DNA from: Labrenzia sp. CE80
GTDB lineage: Bacteria; Pseudomonadota; Alphaproteobacteria; Rhizobiales; Stappiaceae
DNA length: 64,000 bases
Assembly: GCF_009650605.1 (NCBI RefSeq)
Contig: NZ_WAJT01000002.1
Coordinates: 124,001 to 188,000 of the forward strand
Direction of reading: 5' to 3'
Made by a program: the position numbers and the translations under genes
Shown here: positions 41,344 to 50,665 of the stretch, piece by piece
Numbering within the stretch: the first letter of the stretch is position 1
Layout of the letters: each line of letters starts with the position of its first letter
The notes under the pieces: generated by a model
Database searches by the model: none
What the model saw: only the letters and a program-made list of their open reading frames with translations
Told to the model about the DNA's origin: nothing

Positions 41344-42813
41344 ATGACCGATCGTCTGGATATTGAAGTGGCGGATGCCGCCGGCACCGCCAACGTGAAA
41401 GCCGACCCGCCCAAGCGCAAGGTTTTTACGCGCACATATGGCTGCCAGATGAACGTCTATGACAGCGAGCGCATGAACGATGTGCTGGCGCCGCAGGGCT
41501 ATTCAGTGACCGAAGACCTGGCCGACGCGGACCTTGTTATTCTCAATACATGCCACATCCGCGAAAAGGCGGCTGAGAAGGTCTATTCCGAGCTTGGCCG
41601 GATCCGGAAGGTGAAGGAAGAGCGTGCCCTGGCTGGCAAGGACATGATGGTCGGGGTTGCCGGGTGTGTTGCGCAGGCCGAAGGCGAGGAGATTTCCCGC
41701 CGCGCGCCGATCGTCGACATGGTTTTCGGCCCGCAAAGCTATCATCGCCTGCCCAAACTTCTGGAAGAGGCTGCGTCGGGCAAAAAGGTCGTCGAAACCG
41801 AGTTCGACATCGATGCCAAGTTCGAGCACCTGTCCGAAAGGGCTGCCCGCCCTGTTCAAAAACGTCCACCGGCGGCCTTCTTGACGGTCCAGGAAGGCTG
41901 CGACAAGTTTTGCACCTTCTGTGTCGTGCCTTATACCCGCGGTGCGGAAGTCTCCCGGCCTGTCGCACAGATCGTTGACGAAGCGGAGCAGATGGCGGCT
42001 GGCGGGGTTCGCGAAATCACGCTCCTCGGCCAGAACGTCAACGGTTGGCACGGCGAAGCTCCCGATGGAAAAAACTGGGGGCTTGGCAGACTTCTCAGGC
42101 GCCTGTCGGAAATTGATGGTCTGGACCGCCTTCGCTACACGACCAGCCATCCCCGCGACATGGATGACGAATTGATCGATGCGCACCGGGACCTCAAAAC
42201 GCTGATGCCTTACCTGCATCTGCCGGTTCAGTCCGGATCCGACAAGATTCTTGCTGCCATGAACCGCAAGCATACGCGGGACGAGTACTTTCGCCTGATC
42301 GACCGGATCCGCGAGGCGAGTCCGGATATCGCCATGTCCTGCGATTTCATCGTCGGCTTCCCGGGAGAGACGGATCAGGATTTCGAAGACACGATGGATC
42401 TGATCCGCCGGGTGGAATACGGCTCGGCATTCTCGTTTAAATACAGCCAGCGGCCGGGCACCCCCGGAGCAACCATGACTGATCAGGTACCAGAGGATGT
42501 CAAGAGCGCGAGACTGGCCGAACTTCAGGCCCTTGTCGCCAGTCAGCAGACAGCCTTCAACGCATCGCGTCTGGGAATGACTTGCGATGTCTTGTTTGAG
42601 CGCAAGGGTCGGAACCCCGGGCAGCTCGTCGGCAAGTCGCCATGGCTACAGCCCGTGCCGGTTGATGCGCCCGAGGCGCTGATCGGAACGATACAAGCGG
42701 TGGAAATCGTCGAGATCGGAAGCAATTCGCTGTTCGGGCGGCTTGTTGCAGGGCATCATACTTCCAATGGGTCTTCCCACGACGCCATCAAGGAGGCGGC
42801 ATTTGACGCGTGA
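41344..42813 (+). CDS. miaB: tRNA-2-methylthio-N6-isopentenyladenosine synthase
   Basis: A 489-residue radical-SAM methylthiotransferase. The N-terminal UPF0004 domain has three cluster cysteines (TYGCQMN, NTCHIR, GCVAQ), the radical-SAM motif is CDKFCTFC, and a C-terminal TRAM domain follows. It adds the methylthio group to i6A37 of tRNA. TGAGGA precedes the ATG. Its end overlaps the phoH start. Confidence 0.97.
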   Translation: MTDRLDIEVADAAGTANVKADPPKRKVFTRTYGCQMNVYDSERMNDVLAPQGYSVTEDLADADLVILNTCHIREKAAEKVYSELGRIRKVKEERALAGKDMMVGVAGCVAQAEGEEISRRAPIVDMVFGPQSYHRLPKLLEEAASGKKVVETEFDIDAKFEHLSERAARPVQKRPPAAFLTVQEGCDKFCTFCVVPYTRGAEVSRPVAQIVDEAEQMAAGGVREITLLGQNVNGWHGEAPDGKNWGLGRLLRRLSEIDGLDRLRYTTSHPRDMDDELIDAHRDLKTLMPYLHLPVQSGSDKILAAMNRKHTRDEYFRLIDRIREASPDIAMSCDFIVGFPGETDQDFEDTMDLIRRVEYGSAFSFKYSQRPGTPGATMTDQVPEDVKSARLAELQALVASQQTAFNASRLGMTCDVLFERKGRNPGQLVGKSPWLQPVPVDAPEALIGTIQAVEIVEIGSNSLFGRLVAGHHTSNGSSHDAIKEAAFDA

Positions 42814-43909
42814 CAGCCAATCTTCGGCTCGCAAGAGTCCGGAACAGGCAGCGGCTACGGCCTCGGACATGACGCACATTGTTCTAGCGTTTGAAGACAA
42901 CAGGCTGATCGGCGATCTCTTTGGTCAATTTGACCAAAACCTCGCACTCATCGAGCAAAAGCTGGGCGTCGACGCCATCGCCAGGGGCAATCAGGTCACA
43001 CTGAAGGGCTCGCAGGCTGGCTGTGCCCAGGCGCGCAACGCGCTGGAAGCGCTCTACCAGCGTTTGCAGCAGGGACATGACATTCACCCAGGCGATGTGG
43101 ATGGCGCCTTGCGCATGGCTGCCGCTGCGGATGCTCAACTGCCACTTCCCACGTTGGAACCCAAGTCCAGACTGGCTTTTGCCCAGGTCTCGACGCGGCG
43201 CAAGACCATCGTGGCCCGCACGCCGACACAGGACGCCTATATTCGGTCCATGGATCGTGCGGATCTCGTGTTCGGTACCGGACCTGCCGGCACGGGCAAG
43301 ACATTCTTGGCGGTTGCATATGCGGCAGCCCTGATTGAACGCGGCGATGCGACCCGGTTGATCCTCTCCCGTCCTGCGGTTGAAGCTGGTGAACGCCTTG
43401 GCTTCCTTCCCGGTGATATGAAGGAGAAGGTAGATCCCTACCTTCGCCCGCTCTATGACGCACTCTACGAGATGATGCCTCCAGAAAAGGTCGACCGCGG
43501 TCTGCAGTCAGGCATGATCGAAGTTGCGCCGCTGGCCTTCATGCGCGGACGAACGCTTTCAAATGCAGTCGTGCTTCTCGATGAGGCGCAGAACACGACA
43601 TCGATGCAGATGAAAATGTTCCTGACGCGCCTGGGCGAAGGCTCTAAGATGATCGTGACGGGCGACCCCAGCCAGGTGGATTTGCCGCCGGGCCAGACGT
43701 CCGGATTGCGTGAATCCTTGTCGCTTTTGGCCGGGGTCGAAGGCGTGGCCCATGTGCAATTCACTGAGGCGGATGTCGTTCGCCATGAGCTTGTTGCACG
43801 GATCGTCACAGCTTATGACAATGCGTCGCGTGAAGCAGCGCAGGCGAAGGAGCGTCGCAACGACGCGCGTGAGGCCGCCAGGGCAGCCAATGATGCGGAT
43901 GATAGCTAA
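42803..43909 (+). CDS. PhoH-like ATPase
   Basis: A 368-residue P-loop protein. An N-terminal KH-like part (ALIEQKLGVDAIARGNQVTLKG) precedes Walker A GPAGTGKTFLAVA, the PAVEAGERLGFLPGDMKEKVDPYLRPLYDAL block and Walker B VVLLDEAQNTT. Probably an RNA helicase or nuclease accessory. TTG 42803 is chosen because AAGGAGG lies 7-8 bp upstream and it overlaps the miaB stop; the open frame extends further back inside miaB. ybeY follows after 2 bp, a widely conserved pairing. Confidence 0.93.
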   Translation: MTRDSQSSARKSPEQAAATASDMTHIVLAFEDNRLIGDLFGQFDQNLALIEQKLGVDAIARGNQVTLKGSQAGCAQARNALEALYQRLQQGHDIHPGDVDGALRMAAAADAQLPLPTLEPKSRLAFAQVSTRRKTIVARTPTQDAYIRSMDRADLVFGTGPAGTGKTFLAVAYAAALIERGDATRLILSRPAVEAGERLGFLPGDMKEKVDPYLRPLYDALYEMMPPEKVDRGLQSGMIEVAPLAFMRGRTLSNAVVLLDEAQNTTSMQMKMFLTRLGEGSKMIVTGDPSQVDLPPGQTSGLRESLSLLAGVEGVAHVQFTEADVVRHELVARIVTAYDNASREAAQAKERRNDAREAARAANDADDS

Positions 43910-43911
43910 CG

Positions 43912-44448
43912 ATGGATGACAAGCCGCAGGCGGGGCAAGGTGCGCTGCCTGATGACTTCCAGATCGACATAGCGGTTGTGGCAGGCCGCTGGCCTGATGA
44001 GAATGAACTCGCCACCCTGTGTCATGCTGCGATCGGTGCAGTCTTCAAGGTCGCGCCCGTGGAAGCACTTGCCAGCTCGGAAGTGTCGCTGGTCTTTACT
44101 GATGATGCTGCTGTTCAGGAGCTGAACCAACGCTGGCGCGACAAGGACAAGCCGACGAATGTTCTTTCTTTTCCCGGCAGCGAGCCCGATGGTGATCTAT
44201 ACGGCCCGCTGATGGGTGATATTGTGATGGCTCAGGAGACCATCAACCGCGAGGCAGATGAGTTGGGAATTGAATTTTCCCAACACGTTTCCCATCTGGT
44301 TGTTCACGGAATGCTTCATCTTTTCGATTATGATCATCAGGAAAATGACGAAGCGGAATTGATGGAAGGTCTCGAACGGCAAATTTTGGCCGGACTCGGG
44401 ATTTCTGACCCATATGCGGACAAGCCGCTGCTTGCTGATGACGATTGA
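43912..44448 (+). CDS. ybeY: endoribonuclease YbeY
   Basis: A 178-residue metal-dependent RNase for 16S rRNA 3'-end maturation and ribosome quality control. The zinc-binding motif is HGMLHLFDYDHQ, with all three histidines; the usual Gly before YDH is Asp here. RWRDKDKPTNVLSFP is the other family mark. It is between phoH and corC in the conserved order. Confidence 0.95.
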   Translation: MDDKPQAGQGALPDDFQIDIAVVAGRWPDENELATLCHAAIGAVFKVAPVEALASSEVSLVFTDDAAVQELNQRWRDKDKPTNVLSFPGSEPDGDLYGPLMGDIVMAQETINREADELGIEFSQHVSHLVVHGMLHLFDYDHQENDEAELMEGLERQILAGLGISDPYADKPLLADDD

Positions 44449-44481
44449 GGGCCCTGTTTCAAAGGGGCGATTTGGCGATTG

Positions 44482-45624
44482 ATGACGATGACAGGCTCAG
44501 AGCCACGAAGTAGTGACGCCTCGGCTGCCGTACAGGCCGATGGCAATGCCCCGGCGGGCGAGGACCCACAGCAGCGCGAGCCGCAGCAAGGAGCGGTCAT
44601 TTGGCGAAAGCTGTCTGGCCTGTTTACCGGCCGTAGAGGTGCGGGCAGTCTGCGTGAAAACTTGCAGGACGAGCTGGCGCGCGAAACCGGTGGCGATACA
44701 GCGTTTTCCCCTGAAGAACGGCTCCTGCTCGGCAACATCCTGCGCTTGCGAGAGCTCCGCGTCGACGACGTCATGATCCCGAGAGCTGACATTGAGGCTG
44801 TGGATTCAGGTATCACGCTTGGCCGCCTGATGGAGCTCTTTCAGGACTCGGGTCATTCGCGTATGCCGGTTTATGAAGACACGCTCGATGATCCCCGCGG
44901 CATGGTTCACATCAAGGACCTTATGGCCTTGATGGTGGCCAATGCGAAGGATGAAGATGCCACTGGCGAAACGGGAGACGGCGGCACAGTCGGAGATGCG
45001 GTCGATGGCGCCGGGCACAACTCCGCAGAGGTCGATCTGTCGAAAGTGGACTTGTCGCTCTCCCTGAGGGATGCAGGCCTCGTTCGCCAGCTGCTGTTCG
45101 TTCCCCCGTCGATGCCGGCAACGGACTTGATGGCAAAAATGCAGGCTGACCGGATCCAGATGGCGCTTGTGATCGACGAATACGGCGGCACGGACGGTCT
45201 GGTGTCCCTTGAAGATCTCGTTGAGGAAGTTGTCGGGGATATCGAGGACGAACACGACGAAGATGAAGAGGCGATGCTCGAGGCGGCAGGCGAGGGCATG
45301 TGGATTGCAGACCCGCGTATGCCGCTTGAAGACCTTGGTGCCGAACTCGGGACCGATTTCGAGACAAGCGAGGCGAGCGAAGACGTAGATACGCTCGGAG
45401 GCCTTCTCTACGTTTCGATTGGGCGTGTGCCAGTGCGAGGTGAGCTCTTGCTCGTCCCGGACGTGCCTGGATATGAATTTGAAATTCTTGACGCCGACCC
45501 GCGCAGGATCAAGCGACTGCGCATTCGCCGTCGTCGCCCCGAGGTCCGGATAACCGAACAGCGTCGCCGTGTGAAGCGCGAGGACGTACAGCCGGTTGAC
45601 GGTGAGGCGCAATCCAGCGAATAG
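44482..45624 (+). CDS. CorC/HlyC-family CBS-domain protein
   Basis: A 380-residue cytoplasmic protein. RVDDVMIPRADIEAVDSGITL begins the first CBS repeat, and ALVIDEYGGTDGLVSLEDLVEEVVGDIEDEHDED ends the second; an acidic insert lies between them (about 160-180). The C-terminal CorC_HlyC domain binds FAD-like ligands in relatives. It lacks the DUF21 membrane domain. The role in Mg/Co homeostasis is family knowledge. Start at ATG 44482; a TTG and another ATG lie within 6 bp. Confidence 0.92.
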   Translation: MTMTGSEPRSSDASAAVQADGNAPAGEDPQQREPQQGAVIWRKLSGLFTGRRGAGSLRENLQDELARETGGDTAFSPEERLLLGNILRLRELRVDDVMIPRADIEAVDSGITLGRLMELFQDSGHSRMPVYEDTLDDPRGMVHIKDLMALMVANAKDEDATGETGDGGTVGDAVDGAGHNSAEVDLSKVDLSLSLRDAGLVRQLLFVPPSMPATDLMAKMQADRIQMALVIDEYGGTDGLVSLEDLVEEVVGDIEDEHDEDEEAMLEAAGEGMWIADPRMPLEDLGAELGTDFETSEASEDVDTLGGLLYVSIGRVPVRGELLLVPDVPGYEFEILDADPRRIKRLRIRRRRPEVRITEQRRRVKREDVQPVDGEAQSSE

Positions 45625-45701
45625 CATGGCAATGCTTGACCCCCATGCGGCCAATTGGCAAAGCTCCGGGGTGGTCTTTTCAATTTGAGTCGCGGGTCGA
45701 T

Positions 45702-47321
45702 ATGCACCGGATGATGGCTGCCTTGCAGGTTTTGCCGAACACCTGCCTTCTGGCTTGGGGGTGGCGGCGCCGCGGCCTCGCAACTGGCGCCGGGCTGCTG
45801 TCTGCCCTCGCGATGCCGCCCTATGGCATCTGGGTTGTTTTGGCCTTGACCTTGCCGGCTCTCGTCTGGCTCCTCGACGGTGCCGTCGAGCAGGGGAACC
45901 AGGGAACCAGGTGGCGCTGGGTTGCCGGTTTTTCCATCGGCTGGTGGTTTGGCTTTGGCTATTTCCTGGCTGGCCTCTGGTGGATTGGAAGCGCGTTTCT
46001 TGTTGATGGTGACCGCTTCGCTTGGATGATGCCCTTCGCGGTACTCGCAATGCCCGTCGGCCTTGCGCTTTTTCCAGCCTTGGCCCTCGCGATTGCCGCT
46101 CGCTTCTGGCCGGAAGGTCCGAACCGTGTCCTGGTGCTCGCTTTGGTTCTGTCGGGCGCCGACTATGTTCGCGGACATGTGCTGACGGGGTTCCCCTGGA
46201 ACATCTTTGGCTACGCGTTCTCGGACATGCTAATCCTCGCTCAAGTCGCGAGCGTTGTTGGTGTCTACGGTCTTGGCTTGCTGGTTATTCTGATCTTGGC
46301 ATCGCCTGCGGTTGCTTTTGACACTAACGCCCGCATCCAGAAGGTGATGATTATCGGGCTGAGTTCGCTCTGCCTGGTCGGCACCGTGCTCTTCGGTGCG
46401 ATCCGTCTGATTGTGTTGGAGGACCCGCAGGACACCGCAACCGAATTGCGGATCGTGCAACCGGCAATCCCTCAAGCCGAAAAATGGCTGCCTGAAAACC
46501 GGGACAGCATCTTCGAACGCTACATTTCCTTGAGCGAGCAGGCTCTCGAAGGCGACGATCGGGATGGCGTTGAGCGCCTCCTGATCTGGCCGGAGTCGGC
46601 CGTACCCTTTCTTTTGACGGCCTCGCCCGAGGCTATGGTGCGCATCGCCGGTGTAGTGGAGGGCAAAAGTTCCTTTGTCACGGGCGCGATCCGGGCGGAA
46701 GAGGCTGGTGGTCAAACCGACTACTTCAACAGTGTCTATCTTTTTGATAGCGATGGCACGGTGCGCGATGCCTACGACAAGGTGCACCTGGTTCCCTTTG
46801 GCGAGTATCTGCCGCTCGAGGACCTGCTCAACAGTCTTGGCTTGCGAGCGCTGGTCACTGCGCCAGGCGCCTTTCAACCAGGCTTTCGCGGCAGGCCTTT
46901 GACCCTTGCCTCAGGAACGTCGTTTCTGCCACTTGTCTGTTACGAGGCGATCTTTCCGGCGCTGGCTTCAGCCGAGGGGCCACGGCCGGACTTCCTGCTG
47001 AACGTGACGAATGACGCCTGGTTCGGAGACACGGCCGGCCCCTATCAACACGTGTCGCAATCGGCGATGCGCGCGATTGAGCAGGGTTTGCCTTTGGTCA
47101 GGGCCGCAAACACTGGTGTGTCGGCCATCTTCGACGCGAAGGGGCGGTTGGCCGGGATACTCTCCATCAATGTTCGTGGTATTCTCTCGGGTCAGCTGCC
47201 CGGAAAGCTATCAGAAACAATTTACAGCAAGTATGGTGATAAAATCTTTTTAACTATGCAATTCCTGATACTTATTTTAATCTTGTTTTTGCGATACAAC
47301 CGCACTTCGCGTCAAAATTGA
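45702..47321 (+). CDS. lnt: apolipoprotein N-acyltransferase
   Basis: A 539-residue inner-membrane enzyme with about six N-terminal helices and a periplasmic nitrilase domain. The Glu-Lys-Cys triad lies in WPESAVPFLL, YDKVHLVPFGEYLP and LVCYEAIFP. It N-acylates lipoproteins. The frame runs back to 45636, but conserved sequence starts near WGWRRRGLATGAGLLSALAMPPYG, so I chose ATG 45702. In Sinorhizobium the lnt homologue (actA) is linked to acid tolerance and lies beside phrR, as here. Confidence 0.95.
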   Translation: MHRMMAALQVLPNTCLLAWGWRRRGLATGAGLLSALAMPPYGIWVVLALTLPALVWLLDGAVEQGNQGTRWRWVAGFSIGWWFGFGYFLAGLWWIGSAFLVDGDRFAWMMPFAVLAMPVGLALFPALALAIAARFWPEGPNRVLVLALVLSGADYVRGHVLTGFPWNIFGYAFSDMLILAQVASVVGVYGLGLLVILILASPAVAFDTNARIQKVMIIGLSSLCLVGTVLFGAIRLIVLEDPQDTATELRIVQPAIPQAEKWLPENRDSIFERYISLSEQALEGDDRDGVERLLIWPESAVPFLLTASPEAMVRIAGVVEGKSSFVTGAIRAEEAGGQTDYFNSVYLFDSDGTVRDAYDKVHLVPFGEYLPLEDLLNSLGLRALVTAPGAFQPGFRGRPLTLASGTSFLPLVCYEAIFPALASAEGPRPDFLLNVTNDAWFGDTAGPYQHVSQSAMRAIEQGLPLVRAANTGVSAIFDAKGRLAGILSINVRGILSGQLPGKLSETIYSKYGDKIFLTMQFLILILILFLRYNRTSRQN

Positions 47322-47520
47322 TTTTTCGCCTTGGGTATGTGGGCAACCTGTGGTACAAACCCACATTCGCTTCCAGTAAATGCCGGTAAGCGAATGAGAA
47401 GAAACGGTTTTCGAGTGAATGGGGGCGCTCGTGGGCTGACTGGACTAGGGTCTTTGTCCGCCGTTTCAGCGAATGAAACTGTGGTGTATAGCCGCAAGAA
47501 CAAAGAAAGACATAAGCCAG

Positions 47521-47928
47521 ATGCCCAGTAAAAAGGCTCCCAACCCAATCGATATTCATGTCGGTAGCCGCGTGCGCTTGCGTCGCATGATGCTTGGCAT
47601 GAGCCAGGAAAAGCTCGGAGAAGCTCTTGGCATCACGTTCCAGCAGATCCAGAAGTACGAAAAAGGTACCAACCGAATCGGCGCCAGCCGTCTGCAGCAC
47701 ATTGCGACAATCCTGAAGGTTCCGGTCGCTTTCTTCTTTGAAGATGCTCCAGGCACGCCGGAAGAAGCTGAAGGCTTCGGCGAAACGCAGCCGACCTCCT
47801 ATGTCGTCGACTTCCTCTCCTCTTCGGAAGGCTTGTCCCTGAACAAGGCTTTCGTGCGGATCGAGGACCCGAAAGTCCGCCGCCGGATCGTGGATCTGGT
47901 GCGTTCTTTGGCCGGCGACGATCAATAA
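47521..47928 (+). CDS. XRE-family regulator, PhrR-like
   Basis: A 135-residue regulator. The helix-turn-helix is in HVGSRVRLRRMMLGMSQEKLGEALGITFQQIQKYEKGTNRIGASRL; a C-terminal tail (VRRRIVDLVRSLAG) probably dimerises. It matches the small regulators found between lnt and metK in Rhizobiales, including the low-pH-induced PhrR. The ATG at 47521 is followed by the usual MPSKKAPNPIDIHVG; the frame is open further upstream without support. Confidence 0.9.
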   Translation: MPSKKAPNPIDIHVGSRVRLRRMMLGMSQEKLGEALGITFQQIQKYEKGTNRIGASRLQHIATILKVPVAFFFEDAPGTPEEAEGFGETQPTSYVVDFLSSSEGLSLNKAFVRIEDPKVRRRIVDLVRSLAGDDQ

Positions 47929-47980
47929 ACACAAATGCGCGCTTGACGCGGCGAAAATCATTTTGGATTGATGTTGTTAG

Positions 47981-48012
47981 GGAGCGGTGATCAACGGTCG
48001 CCGCTCCTGTTG
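47981..48012 (+). promoter_or_regulatory. structured leader of metK
   Basis: A 10-bp stem (GGAGCGGTGA with TCGCCGCTCC, one G-U pair) closes a 7-nt loop TCAACGG. The loop bases CAAC can pair with GTTG at 48009-48012, giving an H-type pseudoknot. It ends 27 bp before the metK start. It does not match the SAM/SAH or SAM-II riboswitch patterns that I remember; it could instead be the terminator of the preceding gene. Confidence 0.45.
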
Positions 48013-48039
48013 TATTCATTCCCAGAAGGACGCTCGCCA

Positions 48040-49212
48040 ATGGCTCGTCAAGATTATCTCTTTACCTCCGAATCCGTCTCGGAAGGGCACCCGGACAAGG
48101 TTTGCGATCGCATCTCAGATGCTGTTGTTGATGCCTACCTCGGTGCCATGCCCGATGCACGCGTGGCTTGCGAAACGCTCGCCACCACGAATCGCATTGT
48201 CATCGCCGGAGAAACCCGCGGTCCGGCAACCGTGACGAAGGACTACATCGCGCATTTGGCGCGGTTGGCGGTCAAAGATATCGGCTACGAGCAGGATGGC
48301 TTCCATTGGGAAAACTGCGATATCGCCGTTCACCTGCATGCCCAGTCGGCTCACATTGCCCAGGGTGTGGACGCCAGCAACAACAAGGATGAGGGCGCCG
48401 GCGACCAGGGCATCATGTTTGGCTATGCCTGCCGCGAAACCCCGGAGCTGATGCCGGCACCGATCCTTTATTCTCACCGTATTCTCAAAAACCTTGCAGA
48501 AGCACGCAAGTCCGGCGCAGAGCCGACACTTGGCCCGGATGCAAAGAGCCAGGTGACTGTTCGCTACGTTGGCGGCAAGCCGGTTGGCGTGACCTCTCTG
48601 GTGCTTTCCACCCAGCATCTGGACGAGACGCTGTCCTCAGATGATGTCCGCGCGATGGTTGAGCCTTACATCCGCTCCTCCCTGCCCGAGGGCTGGCTGA
48701 GCGACGAAACTGTCTGGCATGTGAATCCGACCGGCACCTTCGTAATTGGTGGACCTGACGGCGATGCCGGCCTTACCGGCCGCAAGATCATCGTGGATAC
48801 CTATGGCGGTGCTGCACCCCACGGCGGCGGCGCCTTCTCCGGAAAAGACCCGACCAAGGTGGACCGCTCTGCAGCCTATGCGGCGCGTTACCTCGCAAAG
48901 AATGTTGTTGCGGCGGATCTTGCCGACCGCTGCACCATCCAGCTGTCTTATGCCATCGGCGTGGCCGATCCTCTGTCGGTCTATGTCGATCTTCATGGGA
49001 CTGGAAAATGCGACGAGGCCAAGCTGGAAAAGGGCCTGCGCGAAGTCATGGGCCTCAGCCCGCGTGGCATTCGTGAGCACCTGAAGCTGAACAACCCCAT
49101 TTATGAGCGCACTGCCGCTTATGGTCACTTCGGTCGCGAGCCGGATGCTGATGGTGGCTTCACCTGGGAAAAGACGGATCTGGTTGACGCGCTGCGCACA
49201 ATCGCGGAATAA
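48040..49212 (+). CDS. metK: S-adenosylmethionine synthetase
   Basis: A 390-residue enzyme that makes SAM from methionine and ATP. Motifs include SESVSEGHPDKVCDRISDAV, GAGDQGIMFGYA and GGGAFSGKDPTKVDRSAAY. AGAAGGA precedes the ATG at 48040; the open frame begins earlier in the leader. The structured leader suggests control at the RNA level. Confidence 0.98.
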   Translation: MARQDYLFTSESVSEGHPDKVCDRISDAVVDAYLGAMPDARVACETLATTNRIVIAGETRGPATVTKDYIAHLARLAVKDIGYEQDGFHWENCDIAVHLHAQSAHIAQGVDASNNKDEGAGDQGIMFGYACRETPELMPAPILYSHRILKNLAEARKSGAEPTLGPDAKSQVTVRYVGGKPVGVTSLVLSTQHLDETLSSDDVRAMVEPYIRSSLPEGWLSDETVWHVNPTGTFVIGGPDGDAGLTGRKIIVDTYGGAAPHGGGAFSGKDPTKVDRSAAYAARYLAKNVVAADLADRCTIQLSYAIGVADPLSVYVDLHGTGKCDEAKLEKGLREVMGLSPRGIREHLKLNNPIYERTAAYGHFGREPDADGGFTWEKTDLVDALRTIAE

Positions 49213-49245
49213 GGCGCGCCTTATATCCTTGAACAACAGGACCTT

Positions 49246-49270
49246 GCCGCCGGCCCATGTGGCCGGCGGC
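49246..49270 (+). terminator. 10-bp hairpin between metK and trmB
   Basis: GCCGCCGGCC and GGCCGGCGGC form a perfect stem around CATGT, followed by TTGATTTG. It sits 34 bp beyond metK and only 12 bp before the trmB ATG, so it may also reduce trmB expression. Confidence 0.65.
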
Positions 49271-49282
49271 TTGATTTGAAAC

Positions 49283-49969
49283 ATGACTGACCGATACGAA
49301 GGCTCCTTTTATGGACGCCGAAAGGGCAAGCCGCTCAGCCCCAGTCGAACCAAGCTGGTCGAAGACGCGATGCCGCGTCTCGCTCTGGATCTCGGCTCAC
49401 CGGTGCCGGCAGATCTGAAGGGGCTTTTTGACGCCGATGTTGAGGACGTCTGCCTCGAGGTGGGCTTCGGCGGCGGCGAACATCTTCTCCACCGTGCGCG
49501 TGAGAACCCGGCAACCGGATTCATCGGTGTTGAGCCCTTTGTCGGCAGCATGGCCAAGGTCGTCACAACCGTTGTGGCCGAGGACATCAAGAACATCCGT
49601 CTTTACGATGATGACGCGATCAATCTGCTGGATTGGTTGCCGGAAGCCTCTGTTGATCTCGCCTATCAACTCTATCCTGATCCCTGGCCGAAGAAGCGGC
49701 ACTGGAAGCGGCGCTTTATCAATCAGCAGAACCTGGATCGCTACGCCCGTGTGCTGAAACCTGGCCACCAATTCCGCTTTGCAAGTGACATCGACACCTA
49801 TGTCGACTGGACCTTGCGTCATTGCCGCGATCACGCTTCGTTCGAGTGGACCGCACAATGTGCTTTGGACTGGAAAACACCCTGGGACAATTGGCCGAGC
49901 ACGCGCTATGAGGCGAAGGCCATTCGAGAAGGTCGCATCGGCCGGTATCTTACCTTTTTAAGGGTTTGA
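49283..49969 (+). CDS. trmB: tRNA (guanine-N7)-methyltransferase
   Basis: A 228-residue Rossmann methyltransferase for m7G46 of tRNA. SAM motif EVGFGGGEHLLHRA, then GVEPFVGSMAKV, and the family signature YPDPWPKKRHWKRRFI. The C-terminus ends TRYEAKAIREGR, as expected. It follows metK, its SAM supplier. Confidence 0.96.
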   Translation: MTDRYEGSFYGRRKGKPLSPSRTKLVEDAMPRLALDLGSPVPADLKGLFDADVEDVCLEVGFGGGEHLLHRARENPATGFIGVEPFVGSMAKVVTTVVAEDIKNIRLYDDDAINLLDWLPEASVDLAYQLYPDPWPKKRHWKRRFINQQNLDRYARVLKPGHQFRFASDIDTYVDWTLRHCRDHASFEWTAQCALDWKTPWDNWPSTRYEAKAIREGRIGRYLTFLRV

Positions 49970-50018
49970 TCTTTTCGGGTGGTTTTGGCCGAGGCAAGGT
50001 ACGCACTTGCTGAAGTGG

Positions 50019-50390
50019 CTACCGGCCTTCGAGATCGTAAAGACGTACAGCCGCCTCGCTGATGTTCTCCGCGTTGACGGCATGGCCCATGGCCTCCACA
50101 GCGGCAAAAGCACCATAGACGGCCCGCTTGATCTTCTGGCTGTCATCAATTTCGTCTGCTGTGTGTTGGTCGCCTTCGCCTGATAGGAGCCAATTTGACG
50201 ACACTTTAAAAACTGCACCGTATTGAGCAGCGTCGCGGGAATCGAAATTTCGATTGCCATTCTCGTGGGCTTGGTAGGTGCTGTGAGACATCTTCATTGC
50301 GTCGGCCGCTGCCGCGGCGGATCGATAGCCTGCGTCTATGCGGGCTTGTCTCAGCCTGCTGTGGATATTTGAGGCGTCAACTTTACTCAT
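50019..50390 (-). CDS. XRE-family (phage-repressor-like) regulator
   Basis: A 123-residue regulator with a helix-turn-helix in IHSRLRQARIDAGYRSAAAAADAMKMSHSTYQAHENGNRNF and a C-terminal helical part. The HTH resembles Cro/CI-type regulators with the LLSGEGD continuation. It is the only minus-strand gene between hslU and gpmA and sits between trmB and rimP. ATG 50390 is chosen by the family start; no clear ribosome-binding site precedes it, so it could be leaderless. Its target is unknown. Confidence 0.85.
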   Translation of the reverse strand: MSKVDASNIHSRLRQARIDAGYRSAAAAADAMKMSHSTYQAHENGNRNFDSRDAAQYGAVFKVSSNWLLSGEGDQHTADEIDDSQKIKRAVYGAFAAVEAMGHAVNAENISEAAVRLYDLEGR

Positions 50391-50665
50391 GGTGGTAAAG
50401 CTAGCGCCGCTGCACGTCCGCCGCAAGAACGCTCTCAAGCCTCGAGATGGTTTGGCTGTGCAAGGAGTTTGAATCCAATCAAGGCACCGCTATTGCCTTT
50501 GGGACTGGTTTGGCGTTATACAGCCCGTGTTTCATCTCACACGGCTTATATGAGCGGTATGAGGGTGGGCCCCGCCGGGACCCGCTCCGTTCTTGCTTAC
50601 ACCAGCCACGAGATTTGCAGACAGGCGGTTGAACAAGAGATTTCGCCGTCGCACAGGAGTTGAGT

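Noticed and set aside
44806..46050. Open frame of 414 codons on the minus strand across corC and lnt
   Set aside because: Overlaps two recognised genes antisense and shows no protein family.
47981..48012. SAM/SAH riboswitch before metK
   Set aside because: The loop does not pair with the ribosome-binding site as in that class, so I kept it only as an unassigned leader structure.
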